Positions 1 through 9,378 of a stretch of 64,000 nt of DNA are shown here, piece by piece. The notes under the pieces were generated by a model. That model was not told the DNA's origin, ran no database searches, and worked only from the letters and a program-made list of their open reading frames with translations. Both the position numbers and the translations under genes were made by a program. This stretch comes from Agarophyton chilense (taxonomy: Eukaryota; Rhodophyta; Florideophyceae; Gracilariales; Gracilariaceae): assembly GCA_030374765.1 (NCBI GenBank), contig JARGXX010000075.1, positions 992,001 to 1,056,000 of the forward strand, given 5' to 3'. Within the stretch, counting starts at the first letter, position 1. Every line of letters starts with the position of its first letter.

Positions 1-385
1 CTACTTGCAATCCGCCTCCATACACATTCACGTTCCAGCACAGTACACTAAGTCTCCTGTAATACACATGTCACGTCTCTTCTCCAAGTACATTCGTTAC
101 ACCTTGTGAGATGTGTTCATAGTACACCAGCTGGACATGTTGAACAGCGTGCACATTAGTACAAGTAGACCACGCACACACGTGTCACACAGACAAACCC
201 AATAGTGCCATACCACTTGTACACACCACATTGCATGTGCACATTTGCAGTTGCCAATCACAGCCCGAGTTCACGTTGAGATCCGACTGACACGCATATG
301 CGCTTTTCCAGAGGCACCCTTTAAAACAGCCCATGCTCCCCTGCACTTTTGGTTTTCAGTGACAGCACAGGGTCAACAGCCAACA
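1..385 (-). repeat. Copia-1 3' LTR (partial)
   Basis: Ends on the plus strand with ccaaca, so it begins TGTTGG on the element strand. It matches 4684-5068 and 21016-21400. By eye it is closer to the solo LTR at 20713-21400 than to Copia-1's own 5' LTR. About 300 bp of it should lie beyond the window's left edge. Confidence 0.92.
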
Positions 386-398
386 CTCCCCCTCTGTC
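386..398 (-). other. Copia-1 polypurine tract
   Basis: Read on the minus strand, gacagagggggag runs directly into the TGTTGG start of the 3' LTR. This is the usual position for the plus-strand DNA primer of a copia element. Confidence 0.8.
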
Positions 399-405
399 AC
401 TGACT

Positions 406-3400
406 TCAAAGGTCTAGGTGTCGGACGCCACTGTCTTCACGGAACCTCTCGTGCTTCACACGGCAAAGTGGTTTGTTGAGCATATCGGCAGTCATGCAAT
501 CGGTAGGGCAGTAGAACAACACAATCGACTTGTCACGTAGAGCTTCTCGAGTAAAGTGAAAACGAATGTCGATATGCTTGGTACGCTTGTTGACAACGCC
601 ATTCCGGGCAAGGTCAATGCACCCTTGGTTGTCAACATATACAGGCGTTGGTTCAACAAGCAACTTTACCGAATCGTCCACTTCTACTCCAATGACTATG
701 CCGATGCCATTCCACAAACGCCTAAGCCAGATGGCCTCTTTAGTACCACTGCACAGACTCACATACTCAGCTTCAGCACTAGACAGTGCAACCACTTCTT
801 GCTGACGTGAACACCATGACACAGGACCTCCAGCCATCATGAACAGGTATCCACTGGTAGACTTGCGGTTTGCAACATCGCCTGCCCAGTCAGAGTCCAC
901 GTAGCCGTGAAGTGCCAAATCGGTGTTTAAGCCGTAGGTGAGCCCAAATGTACAAGTACCGTTGAGATAGCGAAGCACACGTTTTACTGCCTTCCAGTGA
1001 ATCTCTCCAGGTTTCTCAACATACTTGGCAAGTTTGGACACCGCGTATGACATATCTGGACGAGTTCCTACAGACAAGTACATTAGAAACCCAATTGCCT
1101 GACGGTAATGCACCTCCCTGAGTACATCCTGAATCGCAGACAGATCCATGCCAACTTCCATTGGAGTGTCAACTGGTTTGGACTGGTGCATGCCAAAACG
1201 TTCCAAGACCTTTTGTGTGTACGCAGACTGAGTCAGATACAACTCTCGCTTAACTCTGTCACTGTGGATCACGAATCCGAGTACCATGCGAGCTTGATAG
1301 AGGTCTTTCATGTGGAACCGAGACGACAGCTCTGCCTTTACACGATCCATTGTCTTCATGCTCGGATTTGCAATAAGCAAGTCATCAACGTATAGAGCAA
1401 TCAGAACAATAAATCCCAGTATCTTTCCGCTGTACACACACTCATCTGCGTCATTTGGCATCAACTGCATCTCCTCAACAAGGAACGAGTACATCTTTGC
1501 ATGCCACTGTCTGGGTGCCTGTCGTAGCCCATAGATGGCTTTCTTCAAACGACACACCAGATCCTCGTTACCTTGCTGCACAAAACCTGTTGGCTGCTCC
1601 ATGTACACTGTCTCCTCAAGGTCAACGTTCAGAAAAGCTGTTTTCACATCCACCTGGTGCAAATGAAAGTCTCGTACAGCAGTCACTGACAGAATCATTC
1701 TGATCGAGGTAAACTTAACAACAGGTGCATATGTTTCAGAAAAGTCAACACCCTCGATCTGCAGGAATCCTCTAGCAACCATACGAGCCTTGTACCTGAT
1801 AGTTGGTTCACCAGATGGTGCTGCTTCATACTTCTGCACATACACCCACTTCGACGAAATCAAGTTGCTGTCTGCTGGCCTTGGCACTAAGTCCCATGTG
1901 TCATGCTCAATTAGTGGCTGGTACTCACTCTTCATTGCCTTCTTCCATGCTTCGGAATCAGGACGTGACACAGCATCATCATATGACGACGGGGTGTCAT
2001 CACTGGCTGTGAGTAAAGCAGTTGCACGCCACCATGAGCTCGGCTTCCTACGTTCACGCGTGGACCTACGAACAGGTTGTGTCTCATGCACTACAGGCTC
2101 AACTGGTGTATACGCTGCGGAATCATCAACAGAGCTGTCAGAAGCATCATCAGAGTCAGGCAAAGGCGCAGAAGGGTCATCATCGCTGGGTCCACTAGAT
2201 GTGTCAGATGTAGAGGTATCATGTGGACTAGACATATTACTAAAGTCAATGTCTGTGTAGTCCTCTTCCTCATAGCTAAACTGGTTGTCTGAGCCCGAAA
2301 ACTCAACAAACCGTACATCTCTTGACACAATCACCTTTTTCTTTTCAGAGTCCCACAACTTGTATCCGTGAGACCCTGGGGTGTACCCAATAAAGATAGC
2401 TTCCACACCACGCTCCTCTAGCTTCTTCAGCTTATGATCCACAACCTTGTACCAGCATCGGCTCCCAAACACACGCAGGTTGCTCACATCAGGCTTCTGA
2501 CCGTGCCACAGTTCATATGGTGTCACACTACTTGGAAGAGCTTTGCAAGTCACACGGTTGCGCACATACACTGCAACATTCAGTGTCTCAGCCCAAAAGT
2601 GCTTTGGCAATTTCTTGTGACATAACATCGATCTGACCAAGTCCATGAGTGTGCGGTTGAACCGTTCGGCAAGTCCATTCTGCTGAGGATTGTAAGGCAC
2701 AGTTCGCTGATGCTCAATACCGTGACGTACAAGTTCTTTGGTAAAACGATGTGACAGATATTCACCACCGTTGTCAGTGCGCAATGCTTTGAGCACACTC
2801 TCACGTGCGGTGATGGTTTTCACTTGTTTGCCAGTTTGGTTTTGAACAAACTTGAGCCACCTTAGGAACATCTGGAACACCTCATTTTTAGTTTTGAGCA
2901 TGTAGAAGAAGCAGAAACGACTGTGATCATCGATGAATGTGACGAAGTAGTGCGAGCCTCCCAAGGATTCCACACTTACTGGGCCTGACACATCGGAGTG
3001 AACAAGTTCCAGTACGTGTTTTGCTCGTTCCCCCCCTTGCTTGGGATTCGGAGCACGGGTTTCTTTTCCTACTACACATGAGCCACACACATCTGAATCC
3101 TGCGCAACGTCTACATTGAGCCCTGACACAACCTTGTTTCGAGCCATATGCTTGATACCATCCACATTCACATGAGCCATTCGAGCATGCCATAGCGACA
3201 AGTCCGAGACAAGTGCGCTGTTTACATCTGTACACTGGTGTGCAGCAGTGCAAAGGTAGTATAGGCCTTTGACGCGGCGCCCCAAGCCAACCACTTTTGA
3301 CCCCTTGTATACACATACCTTCTCTTTTTCAAACACTACTTTGCACCCCAGATCACAAATCGCCGATACAGAAAGCAAATGGTACCTTAAATTCGGTACA

Positions 3401-4380
3401 TGAACAACTTGCTTCAGCTGGCACTTTCGTTTGGACCCTTCCACAATCAGATCAAGCTCCACACTACCGTGACCAACAGACTCTAGTTTGGAATCATTGC
3501 CGATGCTTACGCCAGAAGACACCTTACTATCATATGCTTGGAACATGGATTCGTCAAAAGTCATGTGGGCAGTAGCACCAGAGTCAACAATCCAGTCACT
3601 GTTCGTGGCTTTATCAGAGCCAGTAGCAATGAGACATACAAAGTCAGAGTCGTTGTCATCCGTACCTCGCTCATCGCTGAGCTCAGTATTGACAGTTGGG
3701 TGAGCAGCACCGACCTGATTCCTGTTAGCCCCATCACGTTGCTTCTTGAAACAGTTCCTCTGGATATGACCCTTCTTATGACAATAATGACACTCGATGT
3801 TCTTCCATCGCGACTGCCTGCCAACCAAAGCTGCCTCACTTCCACCAGGATCCTCCTTGGCACGATCGTTCATTCGCTGCTCTTCTTGCAGCAGACGACT
3901 CTTCACAAACTCTAGAGTGAGTTGACGATCGCCAATCGTGGTATCAATTGCCACGATGAGGTGCTCGAATCTTTCAGGAAGTCCGCATAGGATGACCATA
4001 GCGATGTCCTCCTCCTCAACAACAACGTCCATACACTTCAGGTCCGATGCCAGATGACGTACACGGTTGATGAACTGTAGCATTTTCTCATCATCACGCA
4101 TCTTGGCAGAGTAGAAGGACCGTCGGGCGTTGATTTTGTTGAGCAGAGTCTTGCGTTGGAACACATCGCAAATGGCTTTCCACATATCGGCAGCGTTGTC
4201 GGCGTCCCGCACATGATCTAAATGCTCATCACTGAGTGTGAGACCAATAATAGCTCTGGCCTTGGCATCTTTCTTTTTCCAAGTCGACAGCTCATCTTCG
4301 TCAGTGGGTCTAACAGAGTCGAGGTGGCCGTCGAGGTCCTTGAGTGCAAGCAGCAGCTCAATCTTCTGCTTCCATACGTG
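406..4380 (-). CDS. Copia-1 Gag-Pol polyprotein, open frame with missing N terminus
   Basis: One continuous frame; the first in-frame ATG is at 4212 and gives 1268 aa. Numbered from that Met, it shows the rest of the Gag domain (1-130), a CCHC zinc knuckle CHYCHKKGHIQRNC (141-154), the aspartic protease motif DSGATAHM (210-217), an integrase with the H/C cluster and the DNGGEY segment, reverse transcriptase with YVDDLL (about 940), and RNase H with YVDSDWAGD and DNQGC near the C terminus. The frame also stays open upstream from 4212 to the LTR edge at 4380 and encodes a typical Gag motif (HVWKQKIELLL) there. That upstream part has no ATG, so the natural start of Gag is missing. The catalytic motifs look intact, so the product could be functional apart from its N terminus. 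Confidence 0.93.
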   Translation of the reverse strand, partial: HVWKQKIELLLALKDLDGHLDSVRPTDEDELSTWKKKDAKARAIIGLTLSDEHLDHVRDADNAADMWKAICDVFQRKTLLNKINARRSFYSAKMRDDEKMLQFINRVRHLASDLKCMDVVVEEEDIAMVILCGLPERFEHLIVAIDTTIGDRQLTLEFVKSRLLQEEQRMNDRAKEDPGGSEAALVGRQSRWKNIECHYCHKKGHIQRNCFKKQRDGANRNQVGAAHPTVNTELSDERGTDDNDSDFVCLIATGSDKATNSDWIVDSGATAHMTFDESMFQAYDSKVSSGVSIGNDSKLESVGHGSVELDLIVEGSKRKCQLKQVVHVPNLRYHLLSVSAICDLGCKVVFEKEKVCVYKGSKVVGLGRRVKGLYYLCTAAHQCTDVNSALVSDLSLWHARMAHVNVDGIKHMARNKVVSGLNVDVAQDSDVCGSCVVGKETRAPNPKQGGERAKHVLELVHSDVSGPVSVESLGGSHYFVTFIDDHSRFCFFYMLKTKNEVFQMFLRWLKFVQNQTGKQVKTITARESVLKALRTDNGGEYLSHRFTKELVRHGIEHQRTVPYNPQQNGLAERFNRTLMDLVRSMLCHKKLPKHFWAETLNVAVYVRNRVTCKALPSSVTPYELWHGQKPDVSNLRVFGSRCWYKVVDHKLKKLEERGVEAIFIGYTPGSHGYKLWDSEKKKVIVSRDVRFVEFSGSDNQFSYEEEDYTDIDFSNMSSPHDTSTSDTSSGPSDDDPSAPLPDSDDASDSSVDDSAAYTPVEPVVHETQPVRRSTRERRKPSSWWRATALLTASDDTPSSYDDAVSRPDSEAWKKAMKSEYQPLIEHDTWDLVPRPADSNLISSKWVYVQKYEAAPSGEPTIRYKARMVARGFLQIEGVDFSETYAPVVKFTSIRMILSVTAVRDFHLHQVDVKTAFLNVDLEETVYMEQPTGFVQQGNEDLVCRLKKAIYGLRQAPRQWHAKMYSFLVEEMQLMPNDADECVYSGKILGFIVLIALYVDDLLIANPSMKTMDRVKAELSSRFHMKDLYQARMVLGFVIHSDRVKRELYLTQSAYTQKVLERFGMHQSKPVDTPMEVGMDLSAIQDVLREVHYRQAIGFLMYLSVGTRPDMSYAVSKLAKYVEKPGEIHWKAVKRVLRYLNGTCTFGLTYGLNTDLALHGYVDSDWAGDVANRKSTSGYLFMMAGGPVSWCSRQQEVVALSSAEAEYVSLCSGTKEAIWLRRLWNGIGIVIGVEVDDSVKLLVEPTPVYVDNQGCIDLARNGVVNKRTKHIDIRFHFTREALRDKSIVLFYCPTDCMTADMLNKPLCRVKHERFREDSGVRHLDL

Positions 4381-5068
4381 TGTTGGATAAGGAAATGCTG
4401 AAGGAAAGGTTGAGGGAATGAAAAGGAAGTTCGCCAGCTCTGGCTTGGATTTACTTGGAGGCGCTCAAACTTTCACTTATATACTACTTCAAAACGTCAG
4501 CTGTCTAGACTCCAACCCAAAGTAAACCCTAGACTACAAAGCAGGGACACCCAATACTACCAATCATATTCAAGCACGACATTAACCCTAGTCAAAGTTC
4601 ATTGCAGCACACAACAAGGCAATACAACAGTGCACAGCACATCATTACACTGACGTGTGCACAAATTCAATATGCAAGCACACGCGTCTTGCAATCCGCC
4701 TCCATACACGTTCACCTTCCAGCACAGTACACCAAGTCTTCTGTGATACACATGACACGCTCTTCTCCAAGTACATTCGTTACACCTTGTGAGACGTGTA
4801 CATACTACACCAGCTGGACATCCTGAACAGCGTGCACAATAGTACAAGTAGACCACGTACACACGTGTACTCCAGAAAATCCCAATAGTGCCATACCACT
4901 TGTACACACCACATTGCATGTGCACATTTGCAGTAGCCAATCACAGCCCGAGTTCACGTTGAGATCCCACTGACACGCATATGTGCTTTTCCAGAGGCAC
5001 CCTCCAAAACAGCCCATGCTCCCCTGCACTTTTGGTTTTCAGTGACAGCACAGGGTCAACAGCCAACA
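4381..5068 (-). repeat. Copia-1 5' LTR (688 bp)
   Basis: Plus strand reads tgttggataagg at the left and cagccaaca at the right. It has the same length and boundaries as the solo LTR at 20713-21400, whose ends are fixed by a target duplication. It differs from the 3' LTR at several per cent of positions by eye. The left flank acgtg and right flank tcgtg share only four of five bases, which is not convincing as a TSD of a solo LTR here. Confidence 0.92.
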
Positions 5069-8000
5069 TCGTGCACTTGATGCCGCCTTGAGATCGTCAT
5101 CATTTGATCGTTCTGGATCGAGCAAGGGACATCATTGCGACGTCTGTGATCGCGATGGACACACACAAGATCGTTGCTTTATGAATCCGGACAACCCGGA
5201 CAACCACTTGCCGCAGAGTATCCTCGATAAACTGTCGCCACAACCCAAGCAAATGGGTGGCAGTAGTGGTAGAAGCGCCTCGAGCAAGTCTTCTGGAAAG
5301 TCTGGCAAAATCGAAATTGCTGGTGCAACTGTGGAAAGGACCACTATAGTTCCGCCGAATGACCTGAGTACCTACGCAGACAGCGGTGCGACAGTACATT
5401 GCTTCCATTTTGTTTGTGCGTTCGTGCCCGGTTCACTTGAACCTTGCGACGAAAGGGCAGTGATGCTTGCCGAAAACACATCTGTTGTATCTAAACAACG
5501 CAGAGAGGTGATCATTCCTTTGGACTATGCAAACATACGTCTGAGTGATGCCCTACTGACCCCCGCTCTGGGATACAACTTGGTTTCAACCGGGTGTTTG
5601 GCCGACAAAGGTATTGAGTCGCTCTTCGGTCGTCACAGTGTACGTTTGACGCTAGAGTCAAATGGTTTTGAGGTGGGCATTGGTGATCGTGACAAGGTAT
5701 CTCGCATTTACACACTGCCTCAACCTTTAGGGCATGCTGGTGTGGAACTTGCGCTTTCGACTAAGTCTACGGAGACGCAACTGTGGCATCGACGACTGGC
5801 TCACATCAACCAACGTGATCTGCAACATGTACACAAGTACGCAGATGGAGTGCCGCACTTGTGTGACATGGAGGAGGTATGCCGAGCATGTCGACTTGGC
5901 AAGGCTCATAAGCTTCCGTTCCCAGGTCACTTTGAACATGCATTTGCGGTTGGTGACATTGTGCACTCGGATATTGTAGGTCCTCTGGAAAAGTCTTTTC
6001 CGGACAAGTTTCAATATGCATGTACATTCCTCGATGATCACTCACGGTATGTGTTTCTAGGTCTGGTGATCCATCGCAGTGCTCTTAGTGATGTGTTTGT
6101 GGGTATTGCGGCAAAGTTTAAACAGCTTGGAGGAGTGCATATCAAAAGTTTGCACTCGGACGGTGCAGAAGAATATATTGCCCTGCAAGAGAACTTGGCA
6201 GCAGAACATGGCCTCACATCTTTCTCTGCTCCATACACCCCCGAACACAACGCTATAGCTGAGCGCAGCAATCGTACCATGGTGGAAGCTGCTCGATTGT
6301 TGCTGATCCAAGCCGATCTACCAGAATGTTTGTGGCCATATGCGCTGAAACATCTTATCTTTGTGCGTAATCGAGTGCAACATTCTACTGTTAACAACAG
6401 TCCCTACTTTCTGGTAACTGGAAATAAACCTTTGTTGAAGCACGTGCGTGTGTTTGGATGCACTGCATTCGTGCTAAGGACTCCGCGTGGACCCAAGTTC
6501 CAGTCTCGTGCACTTGAGGGAGTGTACTTGGAGACTCTTGAGCATGGTGTGTACAAGGTACTCGTCGTTGATAAAGACGGTGCTCCGCGTATTATTGAGT
6601 CACGACATGTTACTTTTGATGAATCCAAGTTCCCTGGCGCATCATCTCTTGCCAACTACATGGATGATGAAAGTGCGTCAGATGCTGACTATAGCTCCGA
6701 TATGGGATTATGTGATAGCATTGATGACGAATCGGATACCTTCTGCGTCGATAATGTTGAGGAGTAGGTGGTTCATGACGGATCCTCACACCTGATTCCA
6801 GCACTCAGGCAGTCGGAGTCAGACTCCGGCAGCAATGAAGACGATGCACAGGATTCCGAAAGTGATGACGAAAGTGCTGCTGATGACCTTGATACATCTG
6901 CCAACGCTGATACGGAACCACGCTACCAGTGGCGCACGCGCCGTCAACCTCTGAGGTGGTTCATGGCAGGGTCTGCTCACTGCACATCGCAAGTCAAAGT
7001 CACTACTAGTGATGAGCCCTCACTCAAGGAGGCAATGTCCGCCAGTGCGGAGGAGCGAACCATGTGGCAAGCAGCCGTCGATGAAGAGTTTTCATCATTG
7101 GAGTCGAAGCAAACTTGGAAACCTGATGACTCTCCTGCTTCACAACCACTACCAACTCACGTCATACTGAAGGTAAAGCGCAATGCTGATGGGTCAGTTG
7201 AACGTTTTAAGGCTCGTGTTGTAGCCGGTGGAAACCACCAAACATATGGTCAGGATTACATGGAGACTTATGCACCAGTTGTTTCGTTCTCTTTGGTTCG
7301 CATATTCTTGTATCTGACGTTATGCTTGCGCATGTATGTGGTACAGGTGGATGTGAAGACTGCGTTTCTCAATGGCGAACTTGAGGAAGATGTGTGGATC
7401 ATGTCACCTCGAGGTATACCTGGCGTGACTTCACGATGCTTCAAATTGCTCAAGGCTATCTATGGACTGAAGCAAGCGCACTTGGCATGGCACAGCAAAC
7501 TATGCGAGGATATGAAAAGCATATGTTTTGAAGAGTTACCGAGTGCACCTTGCGTGTTTCGCCGCCAAAACGAGAGCAATGAGGATGCGTTCGTGCTAGT
7601 TTATGTGGATGACTTGCTAATATTCACAACTTCTGCGATGGAACGTGATGCGATTTTGGAGGAGCTTAAGTCGTTTTACGAGCTGCGTGTTGCGGAGGAA
7701 GTGAACTTGTACCTCGGCGTTGAATTCAAATGGACTTTAGATTCAGATGGTCGACCTGTGTCGCTGTATCTTGGTCAGTCACTGTACACGGAAAGCGTGT
7801 TGCGCCGTTTTGGGTTTCAGCGATCCAAGCCGGCATGCACCCCTATGGTAGAATCTTTTTTTACCGGGTGGACATCTGAGAAAGACAAATCCATCCAGGA
7901 TACTCAGCTGTACCAGCAGATCATTGGATCGCTTTTGTATTTGGCACTGAGAACTCGGTTGGGTATATTAGCACCCGTCCTAATCTTGGCTCGTTTTCAG

Positions 8001-8588
8001 AAATCGCCCACGGCCTACTGTCACAAGGCGGCAAAGCGGGTTCTTCGTTACCTTCGCGGTACAACTGGACATGGTGTGCACTATCACTCTGCCATGGTGA
8101 AACTGGAGGCGTACGTTGACTCTGACTACGCTGCGGACACGCGTGATCGCAAGTCAATGTCTGGTTTCTTAGTGAAGCTTGGCAAAGCGACATGTATGTG
8201 GGGCGCAAGAAAACAGGCTTCGATGGCGTTGTCTACCGGAGAGGCCGAGTATTATGCTTTGACGCTTGCGTGTCAGGAGGTTATTTGGTTGAAGCGTGTG
8301 TTTAAGGAGATTGGATGGAAAGTGCAAGGTGCTGTGCCCATTCGTTCGGACAACCAGTGCGCCATTGACTGGGCAACTGGTGAACGCTTTCCGTCGGGTC
8401 GCGCTAAGCACATTGACGTTAAGTTGCACTTCGTTCCGGAACTAGTCAAGGATAGTCACATCAATGTGACGTACGTTCCAAGTGAAGACAATGATGCGGA
8501 CTTCTTAACTAAACCACTTGGCCCAGGTCTTCACAACAATAACGTAGACCGTGTTGGACTTGGCCGAGCAGTCGAGGAGGAGTGTTGA
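5069..8588 (+). pseudogene. Copia-2 Gag-Pol, truncated and with one in-frame TAG
   Basis: The frame opens at the Copia-1 junction and reads through a zinc knuckle (CDVCDRDGHTQDRC, near 5139-5180), protease (DSGATVHC, near 5380), integrase (HHCC segment near 5790-5910, then the D-D-E core with HSDGAEEY and a copia-type C terminus), reverse transcriptase (YVDDLL near 7605) and RNase H (DSDYAADTRDRKS; DNQCAIDW), stopping at 8588. A single TAG at 6765-6767, in the acidic linker between integrase and reverse transcriptase, separates two halves that are otherwise in one frame. This is probably a nonsense mutation. The last codons overlap the purine tract cgaggaggag and the first bases of the 3' LTR, as in many copia elements. 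Confidence 0.9.
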
Positions 8589-9232
8589 GGTTTGGTCGAC
8601 TCTGCCCCCAAGCCCTTTGGAGTGTTGGAAATAGTGGAAAACAAAAAGTGGATTTAAGCATGGGCACTTTTGGGCACCCTCCGCGGAAAAACGCATATGC
8701 GCCTCATCTCAATCTCAACGTGAAACGGCCATCTGATTGGCTACTGCAAATGCCCTCATGCAACGTGGTATGGACAAGTGGTCTGGTTCTAATGGGGCGT
8801 GTTGGGGCTTCGGCCCAAGTGGAGCGATTTGATTGGACGAGAGCGCTGAATGAGCACGGGCTATGCAGTTGGAGAGAATGTGCGAATGTGGGCTGGATAC
8901 GTTTGGCCGTAACAGCCGAATCTGGGCTGCGCGGGGTGCTTGGCACTGGCGCACCACTTTGGATGATTTTTTGAGTTTTTATTTGATATGCTTCATGTTT
9001 GAAATTGTTTTGGCGCGCAACTCCTCGTCGCACAGTGGCAAGGTGTGAGACGTGGGTGACCCGCCGACGGTCAGCACCGGCGGCGGAACTGCGTGCGAGG
9101 CAGATATAGTTTTCAATGACGGTCGCCAACGATCGAAGTAAATTGTCAAGGCTGACTACCTTCCTTTGTTTCTCTTCCATTTTTTTTCTCTTCTTCCTTT
9201 TCCTTTACCTAACCTGCGCTCACGTTGTGAGC
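8583..9232 (+). repeat. Copia-2 3' LTR (right end uncertain)
   Basis: Starts TGTTGAGG immediately after the purine tract at 8574-8582. Its middle (about 8660-8790) is clearly related to the Copia-1 LTR on the element strand (shared blocks around gcatatgcg, caacgtga and gattggctactgcaaatg). The two families are therefore diverged relatives. The right boundary is set only by the start of the Copia-3 LTR and may not be the true LTR end. Confidence 0.7.
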
Positions 9233-9342
9233 TGCGTCAACATGTTAAAGTGACAAACTAAGTAACGCTTATACTATAAGCACTAAGTGCATTAAGTAAG
9301 TAACTAAGAGAATAAAAGCTAAGTAAATAAGCATTACTAACA
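9233..9342 (-). repeat. Copia-3 3' LTR (110 bp)
   Basis: Starts TGTTAGTAATG on the minus strand, directly after the purine tract at 9343-9352. It differs from 14819-14928 at two positions by eye. It is AT-rich and contains a TATA-like stretch (ATAGTATAAG on the minus strand). At this size it is unusually short for a copia LTR. Confidence 0.85.
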
Positions 9343-9378
9343 CGCCCCCTCGAACTAGCACCAGCAGTTACAAACAGC

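Larger units (their letters stand above)
1..5068 (-). mobile_element. Copia-1, Ty1/copia LTR retrotransposon (3' LTR cut by window edge)
   Basis: Two copies of one LTR, at 1-385 (partial) and 4381-5068, flank an uninterrupted minus-strand Gag-PR-IN-RT-RH frame. The LTR termini are TGTTGG and CCAACA, and a purine tract lies just inside the 3' LTR, as usual for Ty1/copia. On the right, sequence at 5069 continues straight into the gag frame of Copia-2, so Copia-1 appears to be inserted in Copia-2, whose 5' part would lie left of the window. Two oddities: no primer binding site is visible at 4380, and the gag frame touches the LTR edge (see findings). Confidence 0.93.
5069..9232 (+). mobile_element. 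Copia-2, Ty1/copia element, 5' part displaced by Copia-1
   Basis: Plus-strand copia polyprotein followed by a 3' LTR. The gag frame is open right up to the junction at 5069, which suggests an insertion into a formerly continuous gag rather than decay. The 5' LTR and gag N terminus are not in the window. The element ends against the 110-bp LTR of Copia-3 at 9233. Its own right-hand TSD cannot be identified. Confidence 0.88.

Noticed and set aside
556-2292. Plus-strand ORFs antisense to Copia-1 Pol
   Set aside because: Shadows of the intact minus-strand polyprotein.
4381-5068. The LTR between Copia-1 and Copia-2 as an independent solo LTR
   Set aside because: Flanking pentamers do not match and the two flanks belong to different elements; a terminal LTR of a nested Copia-1 explains more.
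6765-6767. TAG as a recoded (sense) codon in this genome, since many element breaks are TAG
   Set aside because: The WDR55-like gene ends at TAG, other host genes use TAA and TGA, and element breaks also include TAA and TGA. C-to-T or G-to-A mutation explains the excess.
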